Part shown: piece by piece, positions 7,745-8,493 of the stretch | Layout of the letters: every line of letters begins with the position of its first letter | Position numbering within the stretch: the stretch's first letter is position 1 | Source of the DNA: Candidatus Zixiibacteriota bacterium | GTDB lineage: Bacteria > Zixibacteria > MSB-5A5 > GN15 > PGXB01 | Length of the DNA stretch: 8,493 nt | Assembly (NCBI GenBank): GCA_030591405.1 | Contig: JAUVBC010000083.1 | Location: 1 to 8,493 of the forward strand | Direction: 5' to 3' | Position numbers and translations under genes: made by a program | Notes under the pieces: generated by a model | What the model was told of the DNA's origin: nothing | Databases searched by the model: none | What the model saw: the letters and a program-made list of their open reading frames with translations, nothing else

Positions 7745-7746
7745 TG
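7729..7746 (+). promoter_or_regulatory. Strong Shine-Dalgarno and TAATG overlap at the Clp split
   Basis: GGGAGGG at 7729-7735 sits 8 bases before the ATG at 7744, an ideal ribosome binding site and the best in the window. The stop of the first half (TAA, 7742-7744) shares its last base with this ATG. The downstream frame itself is closed by TGA at 7738-7740, just before the start. The second half is therefore initiated separately, probably by coupled translation giving near-equal amounts of both halves. Confidence 0.8.
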
Positions 7747-8493
7747 GCAGATAAAGCAAGAAAAATAGAAGCTATAAAAGCCGAATTCGATATCAAAGTA
7801 AATCAGCTAAAATCATTGCAGGCAACGGTTGAATCACTTGTTGATAGAATTGATGATGCTGATATAGCCGCCGTTGTGGCCCGTCGAACCGGTATCCCGG
7901 TCACCAAAATGATGACCGCCGAAAAAGATAAGCTGGTCAATATGGAAGCTTTTCTTGCAAAGAAGATCATTGGCCAGAAGGAAGCAATCAAAGTTATCGC
8001 CAATGCAATTAGAAAATCACGCGCCGGGCTGAAGATGAAAAACCGCCCGGTCGGTTCCTTCCTCTTTCTGGGACCAACCGGTACCGGCAAGACTTATCTG
8101 CCAAAATTACTGGCAGAATTTCTCTTTGATGACAAAAACGCAATGGTGCGACTTGATATGTCGGAATATATGGAATCGCATTCTGTGGCCAAAATGATGG
8201 GTGCCCCTCCCGGATATGTCGGATATGAAGCAGGCGGCATCCTGACTGAAGCGGTGCGAAAAAAACCATTTTCTATTGTTCTTTTGGATGAGGTTGAAAA
8301 AGCGCATCCTGATGTTTTTAACGTTTTATTGCAGCTGCTTGACGATGGCCGTTTGACCGATGGGCAGGGGCGGACGGTTGATTTTTCAAATACGCTGGTG
8401 GTTCTGACCAGTAACTATGCCGCTGAAAAGATCCTTGAGGCTGACCGTGAGGGACGCGAAGTGGATATGGATGAGGTTCGTGGTTTTCTGTTC
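7744..8493 (+). CDS. ClpB/ClpV-type AAA+ ATPase, C-terminal half (second ATPase ring), 3'-truncated by window edge
   Basis: 250 codons are visible with no stop before the right edge. Residues 1-45 form a heptad-like helix (I8, I11, F15, V22-region, V29, L32, I36), the remainder of the middle domain. VVARRTGIPVTKM (44-56) is the signature joining the middle domain to the second ring in ClpB. D2 follows: IIGQKEAI, Walker A GPTGTGKT (110-117), LDMSEYMESHSV, pore loop GYVGYEAGG with Tyr158, Walker B IVLLDEVEKAHPDVFN with Asp182/Glu183, LLDDGRLTDGQGRTVDF and sensor 1 Asn224. These are close to ClpB/ClpC and unlike the DKG..DGEGR form of proteobacterial ClpV. No LGF/IGF ClpP-binding tripeptide is seen after sensor 1, so a protease partner is unlikely. 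The start is fixed by the TAATG overlap and a strong Shine-Dalgarno. The sensor 2 and C-terminal domain lie beyond the window. Confidence 0.9.
   Translation, partial: MADKARKIEAIKAEFDIKVNQLKSLQATVESLVDRIDDADIAAVVARRTGIPVTKMMTAEKDKLVNMEAFLAKKIIGQKEAIKVIANAIRKSRAGLKMKNRPVGSFLFLGPTGTGKTYLPKLLAEFLFDDKNAMVRLDMSEYMESHSVAKMMGAPPGYVGYEAGGILTEAVRKKPFSIVLLDEVEKAHPDVFNVLLQLLDDGRLTDGQGRTVDFSNTLVVLTSNYAAEKILEADREGREVDMDEVRGFLF

Noticed and set aside
7720..7746. Programmed ribosomal frameshift joining the two Clp halves
   Set aside because: No slippery heptamer is present, stops in both frames lie within a few bases, and a strong Shine-Dalgarno with its own ATG explains the second frame better.
7803..8307. 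Three overlapping - strand open frames opposite the second Clp half
   Set aside because: They are shadows of the clear second ATPase ring on the + strand, which is open across the whole region.

Overview
All convincing genes in this window lie on the + strand. The window suggests a Gram-negative bacterium of moderate to low GC content, because it carries an exported beta-propeller protein, a DcrB/Eag-like protein and a double-ring Clp ATPase. The phylum cannot be fixed from sequence alone. The protein style would fit an uncultured lineage or a deltaproteobacterium-like group, but that is only an impression. No tRNA, rRNA, IS element or CRISPR array was seen.

Layout. (1) Bases 1-1604 hold the 3' part of a gene for a metzincin-like zinc metallopeptidase. 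Its reading frame is open to the left edge, so the true start lies outside. (2) Bases 1650-2870 encode an exported protein with beta-propeller (PQQ/WD40-like) repeats. (3) Bases 2918-3361 encode a small cytosolic DcrB/DUF1795 (Eag chaperone-like) protein. It overlaps by one base (TAATG) with (4) 3361-4251, a beta-sandwich protein ending in a carboxypeptidase-regulatory-like domain. (5) Bases 4304-6121 encode a 605-residue lysine-rich protein I do not recognise, with an internal ~58-residue repeat. (6) After a 171-base A/T-rich gap come two genes that together make one ClpB/ClpV-type AAA+ unfoldase: 6293-7744 (N domain plus first ATPase ring) and 7744 to the window edge (second ATPase ring). 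They also join by a one-base TAATG overlap.

How they may work together. The DcrB/Eag-like chaperone, the Ig-like/carboxypeptidase-regulatory-like protein and a Clp ATPase in one cluster are what one expects at the edge of a type VI secretion system or related contractile injection system. In that reading the metallopeptidase is a candidate cargo toxin and the exported propeller a candidate immunity or envelope partner. The chaperone and beta-sandwich protein would help load cargo on the spike, and the Clp ATPase would recycle the sheath. No sheath, tube, VgrG or PAAR gene lies inside the window, so this assignment is inference.

The most unusual point is the ATPase split inside its middle coiled-coil domain into two complete, separately initiated reading frames. 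A strong Shine-Dalgarno sequence precedes the second half. Both halves keep intact Walker A and B motifs.
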